A stretch of 64,000 nucleotides of DNA from Sphingomonas jejuensis (GTDB lineage Bacteria; Pseudomonadota; Alphaproteobacteria; Sphingomonadales; Sphingomonadaceae), in the NCBI RefSeq assembly GCF_011927695.1, contig NZ_JAATJE010000001.1, positions 992,001 to 1,056,000 of the forward strand, given 5' to 3'. This document shows positions 40,206-47,799 of the stretch, in pieces. The notes under the pieces are model-generated. The model was not told the DNA's origin and did no database searches. It saw only the letters and a program-made list of their open reading frames with translations. Position numbers and translations under genes: made by a program. Position 1 is the first letter of the stretch. The number at the start of each line of letters is the position of its first letter.

Positions 40206-41141
40206 TCAAAGCGTCTTCGCCAGTGCCTCGGCATCGTCCATCGTGACGATGCTCGAGACTTCCGCATCGCCATCGATGCGCTTGACCATCGGACCCAGCA
40301 CCTTGCCGCCCAGCTCCACGAACTGCGCGACGCCCGCCGCGCGCATGGCGATCACGCTCTCGCGCCAGCGCACGCGCCCCGTCACTTGCTCCACCAGCAG
40401 CCGCCGGATCTCGTCCGGATCGGCGACGGCCGCGGCCGTGACGTTGGCGAACACCGGCACCAGCGGCGCCTGCATGCGCGCTTCGGCCAGCGCCGCCTGC
40501 ATCGCGTCGGCCGCCGGCTGCATCAGCGGGCAATGGAAGGGGGCGGACACCGGCAGCGCGATCGCCCGCTTGGCGCCCATTTCCTTGGCAAGGCCGATCG
40601 CGCGGTCGATCGCACCCTTGTGCCCGGAAATCACGACCTGCGTCGGATCATTGTCGTTGGCGACCGTGCAGACCTCGCCCTCGGCCGCCGCCGCGGCCAG
40701 CCGCTGCGCCACCTCCACGTCCGCGCCCAGCACCGCCGCCATCGCGCCCTCCCCGACCGGCACCGCGGCCTGCATCGCTTCCCCGCGGAGCCGCAGCAGC
40801 CTTGCCGTCGTTGGCAGGTCGATCGCGCCCGCCGCGCACAGCGCGCTATATTCGCCCAGCGAATGGCCGGCGACGAACGCGGCCTTGTCGGCCAGGCGGA
40901 TGCCGCCGTCGGACTCCAGCACGCGCAGCGTCGCGATGGCGTTGGCCATGATCGCGGGCTGGGCGTTGGCGGTCAGCTGCAGTTCGTCTGCCGGGCCATC
41001 GGTCATCAGGCGGAACAGATGCTGGTCGAGCGCATCGTCCACTTCCTCGAACACGGCGCGCGCCGCGGCGCTGCCGTCGGCGATCGCGCGGCCCATGCCG
41101 ACCTGCTGGCTGCCCTGGCCGGGAAAGATAAAGGCTCGCAT
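40206..41141 (-). CDS. fabD: Malonyl-CoA:ACP transacylase FabD
   Basis: The 311-aa enzyme loads malonyl onto ACP. Motifs: MRAFIFPGQGSQQVGMGRAI, the nucleophile S94 in GHSLGEYSAL and the catalytic His in PVSAPFHCPLMQP near 200. First gene of the fabD-fabG-acpP-fabF-mltG run, with a Shine-Dalgarno (CGGAG) and a promoter at 41198-41226. It diverges from the rpsF operon. Confidence 0.97.
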   Translation of the reverse strand: MRAFIFPGQGSQQVGMGRAIADGSAAARAVFEEVDDALDQHLFRLMTDGPADELQLTANAQPAIMANAIATLRVLESDGGIRLADKAAFVAGHSLGEYSALCAAGAIDLPTTARLLRLRGEAMQAAVPVGEGAMAAVLGADVEVAQRLAAAAAEGEVCTVANDNDPTQVVISGHKGAIDRAIGLAKEMGAKRAIALPVSAPFHCPLMQPAADAMQAALAEARMQAPLVPVFANVTAAAVADPDEIRRLLVEQVTGRVRWRESVIAMRAAGVAQFVELGGKVLGPMVKRIDGDAEVSSIVTMDDAEALAKTL

Positions 41142-41197
41142 CGTCTCAGAACTCCGTTCGGGCGGGACCGGTGACAGCCCTGCCGCCTCCCCCGCGC

Positions 41198-41226
41198 GGT
41201 TAGAAGAAACGGCAAGGCTTCGACAA
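41198..41226 (-). promoter_or_regulatory. Promoter of fabD
   Basis: TTGTCG (41226-41221), 17 nt, CTAACC (41203-41198), about 50 nt leader to the fabD ATG. Confidence 0.4.
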
Positions 41227-41243
41227 GCGCGGCCTGAACGGGG

Positions 41244-41272
41244 TTGAGCTTTTCGCGGAGGCGGGCCATAGG
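41244..41272 (+). promoter_or_regulatory. Promoter of the rpsF operon
   Basis: TTGAGC (41244-41249), 17 nt, CATAGG (41267-41272). The leader to rpsF would be about 90 nt, enough for an S6/S18-type regulatory structure, though I did not resolve one. Confidence 0.4.
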
Positions 41273-41369
41273 GCGCGACTTCCGGCATTACGGCGCCGGA
41301 CGAGACGACAGCCGGAGGGGCGACCGCATCGGGCGGCGTCAGCGATCGGCCAACATGAAGGCAAGAGAC

Positions 41370-41786
41370 ATGGCTCTGTACGAGCACGTCTTCCTTGCGC
41401 GTCAGGATCTGGCTCAGGCCCAGGTCGATGCGCTTGCGGAGACCGCCACCAGGATCGTCGAGGAGACGGGTGGCAAGGTCGTGAAGACCGAGACCTGGGG
41501 CCTGCGCGGCCTCGCCTATCGCATCGCGAAGAACCGCAAGGCGCATTATGTGCTGCTCGAGTTCGAGGCGCCGTCGAACACGGTGGCCGAGCTGGAGCGC
41601 CAGACCTCCATCAACGAGGACGTGATCCGCTACATGACCGTGCGCGTCGACGCGCACGAGGCCGGCCCGTCCGTGATGATGCGCAAGAGCGATCGTGACG
41701 GCCGCCGCGGCGACCGTGGCGAGCGTGGTGCGGGCGACCGTGGCGACCGCGGCCCACGTCGCGACCGTGAAGAGGAGGCCGCATAA
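41370..41786 (+). CDS. rpsF: 30S ribosomal protein S6
   Basis: The 138-aa protein starts [20 protein letters not shown] and has the S6 ferredoxin-like fold with [20 protein letters not shown]. The core ends near residue 105. A charged tail of RGD/RG-type repeats (about 108-138, for example [18 protein letters not shown]) follows. Short tails are usual in alphaproteobacteria; this one is long and repetitive. The stop overlaps the rpsR start (TAATG). Confidence 0.97.
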   Translation: MALYEHVFLARQDLAQAQVDALAETATRIVEETGGKVVKTETWGLRGLAYRIAKNRKAHYVLLEFEAPSNTVAELERQTSINEDVIRYMTVRVDAHEAGPSVMMRKSDRDGRRGDRGERGAGDRGDRGPRRDREEEAA

Positions 41787-42010
41787 TGGCGCGTCCGTTT
41801 TTCCGCCGCCGCAAGAGCTGCCCGTTCTCGGGCAAGGACGCTCCGCGGATCGACTACAAGGATGTCCGTCTGCTGCAGGGCTTCGTGTCCGAGCGGGGCA
41901 AGATCGTGCCGTCGCGCATCACCGCCGTCAGCGCCAAGAAGCAGCGTGAGCTCGCCCAGGCGATCAAGCGTTCGCGTCACCTGGGCCTGCTGCCCTACAT
42001 CGTGAAGTAA
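41786..42010 (+). CDS. rpsR: 30S ribosomal protein S18
   Basis: The 74-aa protein [20 protein letters not shown] has the S18 core [21 protein letters not shown] and ends with [14 protein letters not shown]. It binds next to S6 in the platform of the small subunit, which fits their one-base gene overlap. Confidence 0.98.
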   Translation: MARPFFRRRKSCPFSGKDAPRIDYKDVRLLQGFVSERGKIVPSRITAVSAKKQRELAQAIKRSRHLGLLPYIVK

Positions 42011-42022
42011 GGAGCAGAACCC

Positions 42023-42619
42023 ATGGATGTGATCCTGCTTGAACGGGTCGAGAAGCTCGGCCAGATCGGCGACGTGGTGTCGGTGAAGCCGGGTTTCGCC
42101 CGCAACTTCCTGCTGCCGCGCAAGAAGGCGCTGCGCGCCAACGAAGCCAACCGCAAGGTGTTCGAGGCCAACCGCGCGCAGATCGAGGCCGACAACGCCG
42201 CGCGCCGGAGCGATGCGGAAACGGCGTCGAAGGATATCGACGGCAAGAGCGTGACGCTGATCCGTCAGGCGTCCAACACTGGCCAGCTCTACGGTTCGGT
42301 CAGCGTCCGCGACATCGTCGAGGCGCTTGAGGCCGATGGCACCAAGCTGACCAAGAGCCAGGTCGTGCTCGACCGTCCGATCAAGTCGATCGGCGTCAGC
42401 GACGTCCGCGTGCAGCTGCACCCGGAAGTGTCCGTGAAGGTCACGGTGAACGTCGCCCGCTCGCCGGAAGAGGCCGAGCTGCAGGCGCAGGGCGTCGACG
42501 TGATGGCCGAGATGTTCGAAAAGGACGAGGCCGGCTTCACCGAGGACTTCGACCCCAATGCGGAACCGGGCGAGATCGCCACGGACCGCGGCGACGAGGA
42601 CGACAGCCGCGAGGGCTGA
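42023..42619 (+). CDS. rplI: 50S ribosomal protein L9
   Basis: The 198-aa protein begins MDVILLERVEKLGQIGDVVS, then VKPGFARNFLLPRKKALRAN. The N domain and the connecting helix are followed by the C domain (TGQLYGSVSVRDIVEAL). An acidic tail beyond about residue 150 makes it longer than the 149-aa E. coli protein, as in related bacteria. AAGGAG precedes the ATG. A strong terminator follows the stop. Confidence 0.97.
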   Translation: MDVILLERVEKLGQIGDVVSVKPGFARNFLLPRKKALRANEANRKVFEANRAQIEADNAARRSDAETASKDIDGKSVTLIRQASNTGQLYGSVSVRDIVEALEADGTKLTKSQVVLDRPIKSIGVSDVRVQLHPEVSVKVTVNVARSPEEAELQAQGVDVMAEMFEKDEAGFTEDFDPNAEPGEIATDRGDEDDSREG

Positions 42620-42639
42620 GCTTCGGCTGCGTTCAACGA

Positions 42640-42677
42640 AAAAGGGCCGGATGGAGCGATCCATCCGGCCCTTTTTT
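42640..42677 (+). terminator. Rho-independent terminator of rpsF-rpsR-rplI
   Basis: GGGCCGGATGG (42644-42654) pairs with CCATCCGGCCC (42661-42671), followed by six T and preceded by A residues, 25 nt after the rplI stop. It is close to perfect and could work on both strands. Confidence 0.9.
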
Positions 42678-42931
42678 CATGCCATGACAGTCGCTGGCTG
42701 CCTGTCCGCGATCAGCCCGTGAAGGCGCAGGTGACGGTGGCGGTCAGAACGACCAGCGAAGCGGCGAGGGGGATGATAGCCTTGAGCATGGCAGTAAAAT
42801 GAACGGCGGACGAACAGGTTGCATCGCCGTTGCCGGCTGTCTCACCGTGAAACACCGCTTCCGTGCAGCAGACTGAAGTCCTCATGCCCGCCTGACCGAC
42901 GCCGCGTCCTGCGTGAAGGCCGCTTACCGCG

Positions 42932-43363
42932 TCACGGCGGCCCGGCCGTTCCTTCCGGCAATGCCGGCGGCTCCGCCGCATCGACGATCCCGATCAGCCG
43001 CCCGACGGCGGTCAGCGGGTCGCGCCCCCCGCCCCACCCGCTCGCGATCATGTCCGCCTTTGAACAGCGTCGCTGGTCGGCGAAGATGCCGCACTGGTCG
43101 CGGCTTCCCGGCGCCGCCCCGGCCAGGGCCATATGCGCGTCCATCGACCGCACACCCGCTTCCTCCTGGGGCGGGCGCCGCTCCTGAGCCGGCAGTCGAA
43201 AGGCATCGTCGTCGCGGCGCGCGCAGACGACCACGTCGCCCGCCCGCTCCTGCCGGCACCCCTCGGCCCGCGTCATACGATCATGGTTCTGCTGCAGCGA
43301 CTCGGCCGTCTGCGCCGGCAGCGCTGCCGGCATCAGCAGCAGGGCGAGCGCGCCGCCTCTCAC
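42932..43363 (-). CDS. Hypothetical secreted protein
   Basis: 143 aa with a signal peptide ([18 protein letters not shown]). It contains [16 protein letters not shown], a motif seen in small periplasmic proteins of sphingomonads, and three further Cys. The GTG start overlaps the folE stop by 4 nt (GTGA), so it is probably co-translated with folE. No function recognised. Confidence 0.65.
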   Translation of the reverse strand: MRGGALALLLMPAALPAQTAESLQQNHDRMTRAEGCRQERAGDVVVCARRDDDAFRLPAQERRPPQEEAGVRSMDAHMALAGAAPGSRDQCGIFADQRRCSKADMIASGWGGGRDPLTAVGRLIGIVDAAEPPALPEGTAGPP

Positions 43364-43977
43364 CGCCCGATCAGCGCCAGGACCTCGCGCCGGCTGCGCT
43401 CGTCGTCGCGGAACACGCCCATCATCCGGCTGGTGGTCATGGTCACGCCCGGCGTGCGCACGCCGCGTGCCGTCATGCAGGCATGGGTCGCCTCCACCAC
43501 CACCGCGACGCCCAGCGGCTGGAGATGCTCCCAGATGCAGTCCGCCACCTGCGCGGTCAGCCGTTCCTGCACCTGCAGCCGGCGCGCAAAGCCGTGCAGC
43601 ACGCGCGCAAGCTTCGAGATGCCGACCACGCGGTTGCGCGGCAGATAGGCGATGTGCGCAACCCCCAGGATCGGCGCCATGTGATGCTCGCAGTGCGACT
43701 GGAACGGAATATCCTTCAGCAGCACGATCTCGTCATAGCCGCCGACCTCCTCGAAAGTCCGGCTGAGATGGTGCGCCGGATCCTCGGCATAGCCCGAACA
43801 ATATTCCAGCCAGGCGCGCGCGACCCGCGCCGGTGTGTCGGTCAGCCCCTCGCGCGCGGGATCGTCGCCCGCCCAGCGGATCAGCGTGCGCACCGCGTCC
43901 GCGACATCGTCGGGCACATGCGGCTTGGCGGGGGACGAGACGAGGTCCCCGTCGGCGGGGCTGGCGTGGCTGGTCAT
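43360..43977 (-). CDS. folE: GTP cyclohydrolase I
   Basis: The 205-aa enzyme converts GTP to dihydroneopterin triphosphate, the first step of folate synthesis. The zinc and active-site region shows [34 protein letters not shown] and the second zinc Cys in [14 protein letters not shown]. No Shine-Dalgarno is present. A promoter ending 7 nt upstream suggests a leaderless mRNA. A hypothetical secreted protein overlaps its 3' end. Confidence 0.97.
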   Translation of the reverse strand: MTSHASPADGDLVSSPAKPHVPDDVADAVRTLIRWAGDDPAREGLTDTPARVARAWLEYCSGYAEDPAHHLSRTFEEVGGYDEIVLLKDIPFQSHCEHHMAPILGVAHIAYLPRNRVVGISKLARVLHGFARRLQVQERLTAQVADCIWEHLQPLGVAVVVEATHACMTARGVRTPGVTMTTSRMMGVFRDDERSRREVLALIGR

Positions 43978-43984
43978 GCGCGCT

Positions 43985-44013
43985 GCCTAGCCCAGCATGG
44001 TGTCTGCGCCAAA
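43985..44013 (-). promoter_or_regulatory. Promoter of folE (leaderless type)
   Basis: TTTGGC (44013-44008), 17 nt, CTAGGC (43990-43985), then 7 nt to the folE ATG at 43977. It begins inside the T-rich end of the hsp20 terminator. Confidence 0.55.
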
Positions 44014-44048
44014 CAGAAGGGGGCGGGAACCCTGCGGTCCCCGCCCCC
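44009..44048 (-). terminator. Rho-independent terminator of hsp20
   Basis: GGGGGCGGG and CCCGCCCCC (44040-44048 and 44019-44027) form a 9-bp stem, followed on the minus strand by TTCTGTTTGG. It lies 25 nt after the hsp20 stop and separates it from folE. Confidence 0.7.
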
Positions 44049-44072
44049 ATGTCATGTCGCCTTGGCGGTCGA

Positions 44073-44549
44073 TCAGGCCGCGACGGCTTCTGGAGCCTTG
44101 TGCTCGATGGCGTCGGCCGGCGTGCTCGCGCCGCCAATCTCGATGCGCCGCGGCTTGATCGCCTCGGGCACCTCGCGCTTCAGGTCGATCTGCAGCAGGC
44201 CGTCGGCCAGCTCGGCACCGGTCACGACGACATAGTCGGCCAGCTGGAAGCTCCGCTCGAACGCGCGGGCCGCGATCCCCCGGTGGAGGAAGCGCCGATC
44301 CCCGTCGTCGCCCTTCTTGCCCTGCACGAGCAGAAGGTTGGGCTTGCTGGTGATGTCGATCTGATCACGGGTGAAGCCGGCAACCGCGATGCTGATGCGA
44401 TAGAGGTCCTCGCCGCGCTGTTCCACGTCGAAGGGCGGATAGCCGTCCTGCCCTGCGTCGCTGCGCGTCGCGCTCTCCAGCATGTCGAACAACCGGTCGA
44501 AGCCGATCGACGACCGGCGATAGGGGGTGAAATCAAAAGCGTTTCGCAT
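44073..44549 (-). CDS. Small heat-shock protein Hsp20 (IbpA-like)
   Basis: The 158-aa protein opens MRNAFDFTPYRRSSIGFDRL, like IbpA. The alpha-crystallin domain follows at about 38-125 (YPPFDVEQRGEDLYRISIAV; RGIAARAFERSFQLADYVVV; ADGLLQIDLKREVPE). The C-terminal IxI-type segment is RRIEIGG. It binds unfolding proteins at high temperature. A GGAGGAT Shine-Dalgarno is hidden in a ROSE-like hairpin and a heat-shock sigma promoter lies upstream. Confidence 0.94.
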   Translation of the reverse strand: MRNAFDFTPYRRSSIGFDRLFDMLESATRSDAGQDGYPPFDVEQRGEDLYRISIAVAGFTRDQIDITSKPNLLLVQGKKGDDGDRRFLHRGIAARAFERSFQLADYVVVTGAELADGLLQIDLKREVPEAIKPRRIEIGGASTPADAIEHKAPEAVAA

Positions 44550-44551
44550 AA

Positions 44552-44576
44552 CCAAATCCTCCAATGAGCAACCTGG
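44552..44576 (-). promoter_or_regulatory. ROSE-type RNA thermometer hairpin of hsp20
   Basis: Minus-strand RNA reads CCAGG-UUGCUC-AUUG-GAGGAU-UUGG. UUGCUC pairs with GAGGAU through C-G, U-A, C-G, a G-G mismatch and U-A, then G-U wobbles and a CC/GG closing pair with a bulged A. The UUGCU opposite the Shine-Dalgarno with a G-G mispair is the defining ROSE feature. The whole leader is about 86 nt, typical for the class. Confidence 0.75.
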
Positions 44577-44641
44577 ATTCAAGGCTGGCGGTGCCACGCG
44601 CATCCGCCGCCGCCGGACCCCGAAGGCATCCGGCACGATCC

Positions 44642-44669
44642 AGATGGGTTCGCCGCGCTGTTCGTCAAG
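44642..44669 (-). promoter_or_regulatory. Heat-shock (RpoH/sigma-32) promoter of hsp20
   Basis: CTTGACG (44669-44663), 14-nt spacer, CCCATCT (44648-44642). CTTGA and CCCAT are the core elements recognised by sigma-32. Transcription would begin near 44635, upstream of the thermometer hairpin. Confidence 0.65.
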
Positions 44670-44968
44670 ACCCCCGGCGCACCCTGTCGTGCCGGGCAAC
44701 GCGTGTCCTGGAAAACGACTCGGAAGATGACGCTGCATCCGGGATCGCGTGGTGAAATCGCGCCGGCATGTCCCGCCCTAAGTCCCTCTGACGCCCGCAT
44801 GATCGCCGAGGCGACCAGCCGTTGGCACGGTGCAAACGAACATCCCTGGTGCAAAATGACCAAGGATCGTTGAAGAAGATGACATGTTGTTGGCCTGATC
44901 GGAGCGATCTCGCGCAGCGTGGATGAGCGATGCTCCCGAAGGTGGCAGGCCTGATGGAGGATCACGCG
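44670..44968. other. Non-coding region between hsp20 promoter and aqpZ
   Basis: About 300 nt, noticeably less GC-rich around 44820-44890 than the surroundings. No convincing gene, repeat or terminator is seen. It must hold any promoter of aqpZ, but none is clear. Confidence 0.5.
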
Positions 44969-45810
44969 ATGAATGACATGACCGGGATCAACGCGGCCAC
45001 TGCATCCCTTCCCGCCGCGCCACGGCCGCGGCCCCAGGCGCTGGCACGGCGGCTGGAGCGGAGATGATCGGCACCTTCTGGCTGGTGCTCGGCGGCTGCG
45101 GGGCCGCCGTCCTCGCCGCCGGCGCGGACGTGCCGGGCACGATCGGCCTGCTCGGCGTCAGCCTCGCCTTCGGCCTCACCGTCTTCACCATGGCCTTCGC
45201 CGTCGGCTTCATCTCGGGCGGGCATTTCAACCCGGCCGTGACCGTGGGGCTGACCGTCGCCGGGCGCTTTTCCGCGCGCGACCTGCCGGGCTATGTCGTC
45301 GCGCAGCTGGTCGGCGGGGTCCTTGGCAGCATCGTGCTCCTGTCGCTCGCCTCGGGATCGCCGACCTTCGATCTTGCGGCAAGCGGGCTCGCCGCCAACG
45401 GTTAAGGCCTGCACTCGCCAGGCGGCTACACGCTGGCCGCCGGCTTCCTCGCTGAAGCCGTGCTGACGGCCGGGTTTCTCTGGGTCATCATCGGCGCGAC
45501 CGACGAGCGCTCACCGGCGGCCTTCGCTCCGCTCGCAATCGGCCTCGCGCTGACGCTGATCCATCTCGTCTCGATTCCGATCACCAACACCTCGGTCAAT
45601 CCCGCGCGCAGCACGGGGCCGGCGCTCCTCGTCGTGGGCTGGGCTGTTCAGCAGCTCTGGCTGTTCTGGGTGGCTCCGCTCATCGGCGCCGCGGTGGCCG
45701 GCCTCACCAGCCGCTGGCTCTTTGCGCACCGCGCGGCCGACCAGTCGCCGGGCCCGATCGGCGACACGCCCGTCGAAATGATGGTCGCGGACCAGAACGC
45801 CAGGGCCTGA
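44969..45810 (+). pseudogene. aqpZ: Aquaporin Z, broken by a frameshift and a nonsense codon
   Basis: From the ATG at 44969 (GGAGGATC upstream) the frame reads [16 protein letters not shown] to ARRL. It then needs a +1 correction near 45053-45058 to continue [19 protein letters not shown], the AqpZ N terminus. The first NPA box is in [15 protein letters not shown]. An in-frame TAA at 45403-45405 stands where Tyr is expected in NGYGxHSPGGY. The same frame resumes with [13 protein letters not shown], and the second NPA box [13 protein letters not shown] lies beyond. Two independent lesions suggest a decaying gene; sequencing error is the alternative. Confidence 0.85.
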
Positions 45811-45814
45811 ACGG

Positions 45815-45891
45815 TGGTGCGCCCGACTGGATTCGAACCAGTGGCCCCCAGATTAGGAATCTGATGCTCTATCCTGCTGAGCTACGGGCGC
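45815..45891 (-). tRNA. tRNA-Arg (anticodon CCT)
   Basis: Read on the minus strand from 45891, the 77 nt fold as a cloverleaf: GCGCCCG/CGGGCGC acceptor, GCTC/GAGC D-stem, TCAGA/TCTGG anticodon stem with loop TTCCTAA, ACTGG/CCAGT T-stem with TTCGAAT, and an encoded CCA end. The anticodon CCT reads AGG. It converges with the aqpZ remnant. Confidence 0.97.
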
Positions 45892-45935
45892 ACGGGCATG
45901 GGAGTTACGGTGTGTCGCGGCCGCGGGCAAGCTGA

Positions 45936-46757
45936 TCAGTCGATCAGGTCGACCGGCCCGATCGGCTGGCGGTGGTCCAGAACCGGCATCCGCGCGCGGG
46001 TGGCGGTCACCGCCGCCGCGTCGATCTCCGCAATGCCGAGCCCGGGCTCCTCTCCCATGTCGAGCAGCACCGTGCCCCAGGGATCGATCACCAGCGAATG
46101 ACCGAAGGTTCGCCGGCCATCCGCATGGGTGCCGGTCTGCGCGGCCGCGACGACGAACGCCGCTGACTCGATCGCCCGCGCGCGAAGAAGGACATGCCAG
46201 TGGGCACGACCTGTCGGAACGGTGAAGGCGGCCGGCACCGACAGGACGGTCGCCCCGGCATCGCTCACCGCGCGATAAAGGTCCGGGAAACGCAGGTCAT
46301 AGCAGATGCTGAGGCCAAGGACGCCGACGGGCGTGTCGACCGCAACCGCCTTGTCGCCGCGTTGGTAGCTGTTCGATTCGCGCCAGCGCTCACCCGTGGG
46401 CATGTCGGCGTCGAACAGGTGGATCTTGTCGTACCGCGCCCGGATCTCACCCGCGTCATCGATGACGAAGCCGCGGTTGACGCGCTTGTCGCCCGACCGC
46501 AGCGCCAGCGAGCCGAGATGGACCCACAGCTTGTGCCGCGCCGCCGACGCGCGGGCGGCGTGGAGGACGGGATCGTCCGCCTCCGCCACCACGCGGGCTT
46601 CCGAGCGCTCCCGATCTTGATCTAGCAGATTCGTCATCTCAGGCGTGAACAGCATGGCGGCACCCGCTGCCGCCGCATCGGCGACGGCGCTGGCGACGGC
46701 CACGGCATTGTCCGCCGGGTCGATCCCGGCGGTCATCTGCAGGACGGCGATCTTCAG
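45936..46757 (-). CDS. Carbon-nitrogen hydrolase (nitrilase superfamily, Nit-like)
   Basis: 273 aa if it starts at the CTG at 46757. The family triad is visible: Glu in FTPEMTN, Lys in RARYDKIHLFD and Cys in GLSICYDLRFPDLYR. It resembles Nit1/Nit2-type amidases that clear deaminated glutathione or similar omega-amides. The first beta strand KIAVLQMTAGIDPADNA is only included with the CTG start. The nearest ATG (46736) would cut it off. The CTG overlaps the grxC stop as CTGA and has GGAGGGA about 8 nt upstream. Confidence 0.88.
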   Translation of the reverse strand: MKIAVLQMTAGIDPADNAVAVASAVADAAAAGAAMLFTPEMTNLLDQDRERSEARVVAEADDPVLHAARASAARHKLWVHLGSLALRSGDKRVNRGFVIDDAGEIRARYDKIHLFDADMPTGERWRESNSYQRGDKAVAVDTPVGVLGLSICYDLRFPDLYRAVSDAGATVLSVPAAFTVPTGRAHWHVLLRARAIESAAFVVAAAQTGTHADGRRTFGHSLVIDPWGTVLLDMGEEPGLGIAEIDAAAVTATRARMPVLDHRQPIGPVDLID

Positions 46758-47020
46758 CGTGCCGCTCCCTCCAGCATCGGGTCGAGCTTGCCGGCGCGAT
46801 CGAGCGCGGCCAGGTCGTCTGACCCGCCGACATGCTCTCCGTCGATGAAGATCTGCGGCACGGTCGTGCGACCGTTCGCCCGCTCGATCATCGTGGCGCG
46901 GTCGGGGCCGCCCATGGTGATGTCATGCTCTTCGAAGTCCACGCCCTTGTCGCGCAGCAGCGCCTTGGCCCGGCTGCAATAAGGGCATCCGAACTTCGTG
47001 TAGATCTCAACAGCCGCCAT
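46754..47020 (-). CDS. grxC: Glutaredoxin 3
   Basis: The 88-aa thioredoxin-fold protein has the redox site FGCPYCSRAKALL near 10-14, then TTVPQIFIDGEHVGGSDDL. It reduces disulfides with glutathione. ATG at 47020 has GGAGG 9 nt upstream; an ATG at 47026 overlapping the comF stop is the alternative. It sits in a comF-grxC-Nit run, an order common in alphaproteobacteria; GSH use links it to the Nit-like enzyme. Confidence 0.95.
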   Translation of the reverse strand: MAAVEIYTKFGCPYCSRAKALLRDKGVDFEEHDITMGGPDRATMIERANGRTTVPQIFIDGEHVGGSDDLAALDRAGKLDPMLEGAAR

Positions 47021-47022
47021 GG

Positions 47023-47757
47023 TCATGCGCCTCCTTCGTCGCCCGGCAACACCCGGGCCCAGCACAGCAGTTGAACGCGACGGGCGCCTGCCTGTTTCAT
47101 CGCCCGCACACAGGCGTCCGATGTCGCGCCGCTGGTCAGCACATCGTCGACCAGCAGCACGGTGCGCCCTTCCAGGCGATGCCGCTCCCGCGGCTCGACG
47201 GCGATGGCGCCCTGCATGGCGCGCTTCCGCTCGGCCCGTCCGAGCCCGCGCAGCACGGGCGTCGCGCGCGTGCGCTTCAGCAGCGCGGGGGCGTGCTCCG
47301 CGCCCGTCCGCCGCGCCACCGATGCCGCGATCAGCGCCGACTGGTTGAAGCCGCGCTGCCACAACCGCCAGCGGTGGAGTGGGACAGGGACGATCAGCGG
47401 CCGGTCCGCCATGTCGACATGCGGTGCGAGGAACCCGCCGATCAGCCGCGCCAGGCCGATCTTGCGCCCATATTTCAATCCCATCGCCACCCGCCCGGCA
47501 ATGGGGCCGTAACCGACCACCGCCCGCACGCCGTCATGGAGCGGAGGGTCCGCCAGGCACGGCGCGCACCGCTGCCCGGCATCGGTCGCCGGCAACGGAA
47601 CGCCGCACCCCGGGCATCCCGCGCCCAGCCAGTCGAGTGCGCCCCAGCAGGCGAGGCAGAAGCGCAGGTCGCCTTCCACCACCGCCCCGCACCCCGGGCA
47701 CCGCGGCGGGAGGGCGAAGTCGAGAAGGAGGCGGAAGGGCGCCGCGGCCGCGATCAT
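47023..47757 (-). CDS. ComF family phosphoribosyltransferase-like protein
   Basis: The 244-aa protein has an N-terminal zinc-ribbon with three CxxC-type pairs (PPRCPGCGAVV, FCLACWG, GCPGCGVPLP). A PRTase domain with PLHRWRLWQRGFNQSALIA and the PRPP loop TVLLVDDVLTSGATSDACV follows. ComF is needed for DNA uptake in naturally competent bacteria; outside those its role is unclear. It diverges from a methyltransferase gene. Confidence 0.9.
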   Translation of the reverse strand: MIAAAAPFRLLLDFALPPRCPGCGAVVEGDLRFCLACWGALDWLGAGCPGCGVPLPATDAGQRCAPCLADPPLHDGVRAVVGYGPIAGRVAMGLKYGRKIGLARLIGGFLAPHVDMADRPLIVPVPLHRWRLWQRGFNQSALIAASVARRTGAEHAPALLKRTRATPVLRGLGRAERKRAMQGAIAVEPRERHRLEGRTVLLVDDVLTSGATSDACVRAMKQAGARRVQLLCWARVLPGDEGGA

Positions 47758-47799
47758 CGCGCCTTGTCCCCGGCCGCGCGGCCGGGCACAAGCCCGACG

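Noticed and set aside
42712-42789. 25-codon hydrophobic minus-strand ORF (MLKAIIPLAASLVVLTATVT)
   Set aside because: It could be a membrane peptide, but it has no Shine-Dalgarno, no promoter I can identify and is very short; not supported enough to annotate.
45815-45891. tRNA-Arg as an integration site beside the broken aqpZ
   Set aside because: No repeat of the tRNA 3' end and no integrase gene adjacent were seen; the aqpZ lesions are point changes, not an insertion.
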